Source of the DNA: Microthrixaceae bacterium
GTDB lineage: Bacteria; Actinomycetota; Acidimicrobiia; Acidimicrobiales; Microtrichaceae
Direction of reading: 5' to 3'
Assembly: GCA_020845705.1 (NCBI GenBank)
Contig: JADLFH010000033.1
Location: 1 to 34,047 of the forward strand
DNA length: 34,047 nucleotides
A program made the position numbers and the translations under genes. Of this stretch, positions 32,244 to 34,047 are shown in pieces. The notes under the pieces were generated by a model. The model had not been told where the DNA came from and ran no database searches. It worked only from the letters and a program-made list of their open reading frames with translations. How positions within the stretch are numbered: the stretch's first letter is position 1; every line of letters begins with the position of its first letter.

Positions 32244-33572
32244 ATGAACGCTCGTAGGTTGCTCTGTGTGGTGCTGGTCGCGTCGATCGCGACGCTGGGG
32301 ATGAGCGCCTGCCAGGTGCGTGTGGCGGGCACCCGCTGTCGGGTTCCGGGCACGACCGCGCAGGACGCGACCCATGTCCTGGTTTGCAAGCAGGGCCGGT
32401 GGCGCAGGACGATCACCAAAGCCCAGGCGGCAATGATCCTGGTCGCTGTGATCAACGCGAGGACCCCTGTGGGAGTTGCCGCGGGCAACGGACACACCTG
32501 CATGTCGATGAAGGACTCCAACCTGCGGTGTTGGGGGTTCAACAGCTCGGGTCAGCTGGGTGACGGGACGACAACCAGCCGCCTCGTGCCGACTCTCGCT
32601 CCGGGGGCCACGACACGGTTCACCACACAGCTCAGTGGTGGGTCTCCGGTGGTCGAGACGAACCTCGGGTCGATCGATGCCGGAGCCGAGTTCACCTGCA
32701 CCCAGTCCGGAGGTCAGTTCGCAGCGACTCCGTCGTATTCCACCTCCTGTTGGGGCTACAACGGTTTCGGTCAGTTCGGTGACGGCTCGACCACCAACAG
32801 GCTCACCTCTTCTTCGGTGAGCGGTGGGAACCAGACGGGGGTGATGGCTGCCGGCACCGTGCATCTGTGCATCGCGGTCGGCTTTTCGGGCGCTGTCCAG
32901 TGTGCCGGGCAGAACGCGGCGGGTCAGCTCGGGAACGGCGCGACGACGCCTAGCTCCACCAAGGTGGACACCGGACTCAGCGGTGTGGCGGCGCTCGCGG
33001 CAGGGTCGTCGCACACCTGTGCGCTCAAGGGTGACGGTGCGGTGTGGTGCTGGGGCGCGAACGGGTCGGGCCAGCTCGGCGACGGGACCACCACGCAGCG
33101 AACGGTTCCAACATTGGTGCCCGGACTGTCGGCGAGCGCGATCACCGCCGGCGGCGATCACACCTGTGCGCTGTTGGGGGACGGAACCGTGAAGTGCTGG
33201 GGGGCGAACGCGGATGGTCAGCTGGGCATCGGCACCACGGTGGCGTCGTCGTCACCGGTGGCGGTCTTGGGCCTGGGCGGTGTCACGGCGCTGTCGGCCG
33301 GGGCGGACCATTCGTGTGCGGTGCTCACCGGAGGAGGCTTGTGGTGTTGGGGCGCGAACGCCACTGGTCAGCTCGGTACCGGTGACACCACTACCAGCGC
33401 TACGCCGCATGTGGTCCAGACGGTGACAGGCGCGACCGCAGTGTCGGCCGGGTTCGGGCACACGTGCGCGATCGCGGCAGGCAAGGGTTGGTGCTGGGGG
33501 CGAAACGATCTTGGCCAGCTCGGCGACGGAACGACGGTGGGCCGCCTTTCGCCGGTGCAAGTCGCGTTCTGA
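32244..33572 (+). CDS. Lipoprotein with seven-bladed RCC1/BLIP-II-like beta-propeller
   Basis: A 442-residue exported protein. The signal is MNARRLLCVVLVASIATLGMSAC with acylation expected at the Cys. About residues 25-85 form a small linker domain with paired cysteines (GTRCRVPG, HVLVCKQGRWRRT). From about 90 to the C-terminus there are seven RCC1-type repeats of about 45-50 residues, recognisable by W-G-x-N-x-x-G-Q-L-G-D-G-T-T and a preceding AGxxHTCA. In most blades one Cys in HTCA and one in W/VxCWG can pair, so the propeller is probably disulfide-stabilised outside the cell. ATG 32244 follows AAGGATGAGGG and gives a proper signal peptide; the in-frame ATG at 32223 is less likely. Function unknown; such propellers bind proteins or polysaccharides. 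It is divergent from the EAL gene. Confidence 0.9.
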   Translation: MNARRLLCVVLVASIATLGMSACQVRVAGTRCRVPGTTAQDATHVLVCKQGRWRRTITKAQAAMILVAVINARTPVGVAAGNGHTCMSMKDSNLRCWGFNSSGQLGDGTTTSRLVPTLAPGATTRFTTQLSGGSPVVETNLGSIDAGAEFTCTQSGGQFAATPSYSTSCWGYNGFGQFGDGSTTNRLTSSSVSGGNQTGVMAAGTVHLCIAVGFSGAVQCAGQNAAGQLGNGATTPSSTKVDTGLSGVAALAAGSSHTCALKGDGAVWCWGANGSGQLGDGTTTQRTVPTLVPGLSASAITAGGDHTCALLGDGTVKCWGANADGQLGIGTTVASSSPVAVLGLGGVTALSAGADHSCAVLTGGGLWCWGANATGQLGTGDTTTSATPHVVQTVTGATAVSAGFGHTCAIAAGKGWCWGRNDLGQLGDGTTVGRLSPVQVAF

Positions 33573-33617
33573 TCGGCGGTTGCGCCAAGTCGGGCGGTGG
33601 ATGCTGGGACATCGGCG

Positions 33618-34046
33618 TCATGGAGGTGGCGGTGGCGTTGGTGGGTGTCCGGTTCGTTGTTGTCCGTGGCGTTGGCCCCAGATGCGGTTGCCGTCGGGGG
33701 TTTCGATGACGGTCCAGCCGTCGGGGTGGAGGGTGATGTGCCAGCCGGTTCGGTGGGCGAGGCCGTGGTGGTGGGGGCAGGCCAACACCATGTGGGCGAC
33801 GTCGGTGGAGCCCAGGTCGGCGAGCCATTCGTCGATGTGGTGGGCGTGACACGCGTCGGGTTGGGCGTCACATCCGGGGAAGTAGCAGCCGCCGTCACGC
33901 ACCGCGAGCGCCCGCCGTTGCGGGGTGGTGGCGAGACGGACCTCACGTCCGAGATCCAACGGCACACCGAGACTGTCGACGATCACCGGGAACAGGCTGC
34001 TGTTACAGCCCAACTTGGTGAGCTGTCCGCCTTGGAGACGCACCCC
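33618..34046 (-). CDS. HNH endonuclease, DUF222/13E12-repeat type (N-terminal part outside the window)
   Basis: C-terminal 142 residues of a protein whose start is beyond the window edge, since the frame remains open to the last bases. The HNH domain is complete: RRALAVRDGGCYFPGCDAQPDACHAHHIDEW, then TDVAHMVLACPHHHGLAHRTGWHI, with the Cys pair CYFPGC, the catalytic HHI, and the second pair ACPHHH. The preceding GVPLDLGREVRLATTPQ is typical of the 13E12 family common in Actinobacteria, often in many copies per genome. WTVIETPDGNRIWGQ ends the conserved part, then a Pro-rich tail follows. The family's biological role is not established; many members are thought of as mobile or selfish. It is convergent with the RCC1 gene, with 45 bases between stops. 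Confidence 0.9.
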   Translation of the reverse strand, partial: GVRLQGGQLTKLGCNSSLFPVIVDSLGVPLDLGREVRLATTPQRRALAVRDGGCYFPGCDAQPDACHAHHIDEWLADLGSTDVAHMVLACPHHHGLAHRTGWHITLHPDGWTVIETPDGNRIWGQRHGQQRTGHPPTPPPPP

Positions 34047-34047
34047 C

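Overview
The window is very GC-rich and densely coded on both strands, with many 1-4 base start/stop overlaps and GTG/TTG starts. The gene content is actinobacterial: a PhoB/RegX3-type response regulator, a DUF2342 zincin-like protein, a membrane PDZ-Lon (S16) protease, a UPF0182 giant membrane protein, a DivIVA-domain coiled-coil protein, a 13E12-type HNH endonuclease and a K+-independent H+-pyrophosphatase. Several products look most like class Acidimicrobiia as I remember them (the UvrA-like protein, the small TPDGNPGY protein, RCC1-propeller lipoproteins). That class assignment is an inference from family resemblance. The stretch reads as ordinary chromosome: no integrase, transposase, tRNA, rRNA or CRISPR array is seen.

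Layout. 1-4.9 kb: a 5'-truncated response regulator overlapping an MFS transporter, a convergent DUF2342 protein, an NAD-dependent epimerase, and a convergent membrane PDZ protein. 4.9-6.6 kb: a tight operon of moaE, a 58-residue membrane peptide and mreB. 6.6-6.96 kb: a non-coding island holding five contiguous 23-bp repeats plus inverted and decayed copies. 6.96-12.9 kb: a complete branched-chain/amide-type ABC importer (livG-livF-livH-livM-substrate-binding lipoprotein), translationally coupled to an ornithine-decarboxylase-like enzyme. 12.9-14.2 kb: a HEAT-repeat protein and a lineage-type protein of unknown function. 14.2-18.6 kb: a UvrA-like twin ABC ATPase with no canonical start for its conserved N-terminus, an eroded WYL-family regulator, and a divergent DrrAB-like exporter with a palindrome over its promoter. 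18.6-20.3 kb: an alpha/beta-hydrolase lipoprotein followed by a repeated hairpin. 20.3-27.6 kb: a small membrane protein, a PDZ-Lon protease, a DivIVA protein whose C-terminus resembles phage head-morphogenesis proteins, UPF0182 and a DedA protein. 27.6-30.8 kb: hppA and a crotonase. 30.8-34.0 kb: a degenerate-GGDEF/EAL protein, a divergent RCC1-propeller lipoprotein, and an HNH endonuclease cut by the window end.

How the parts fit. The Liv/ODC operon plausibly imports an amino acid or amine and decarboxylates it. MreB, the DivIVA protein, the Lon-like protease and UPF0182 form an envelope and cell-shape theme. DrrAB and the UvrA-like ATPase, with a regulator remnant between them, look like an export or drug-tolerance neighbourhood whose regulator is being lost. 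The observations I rank highest are the DivIVA/phage-head-like fusion, the 23-bp repeat island, the eroded WYL regulator beside an intact operator-like palindrome, and the missing UvrA-like start codon.
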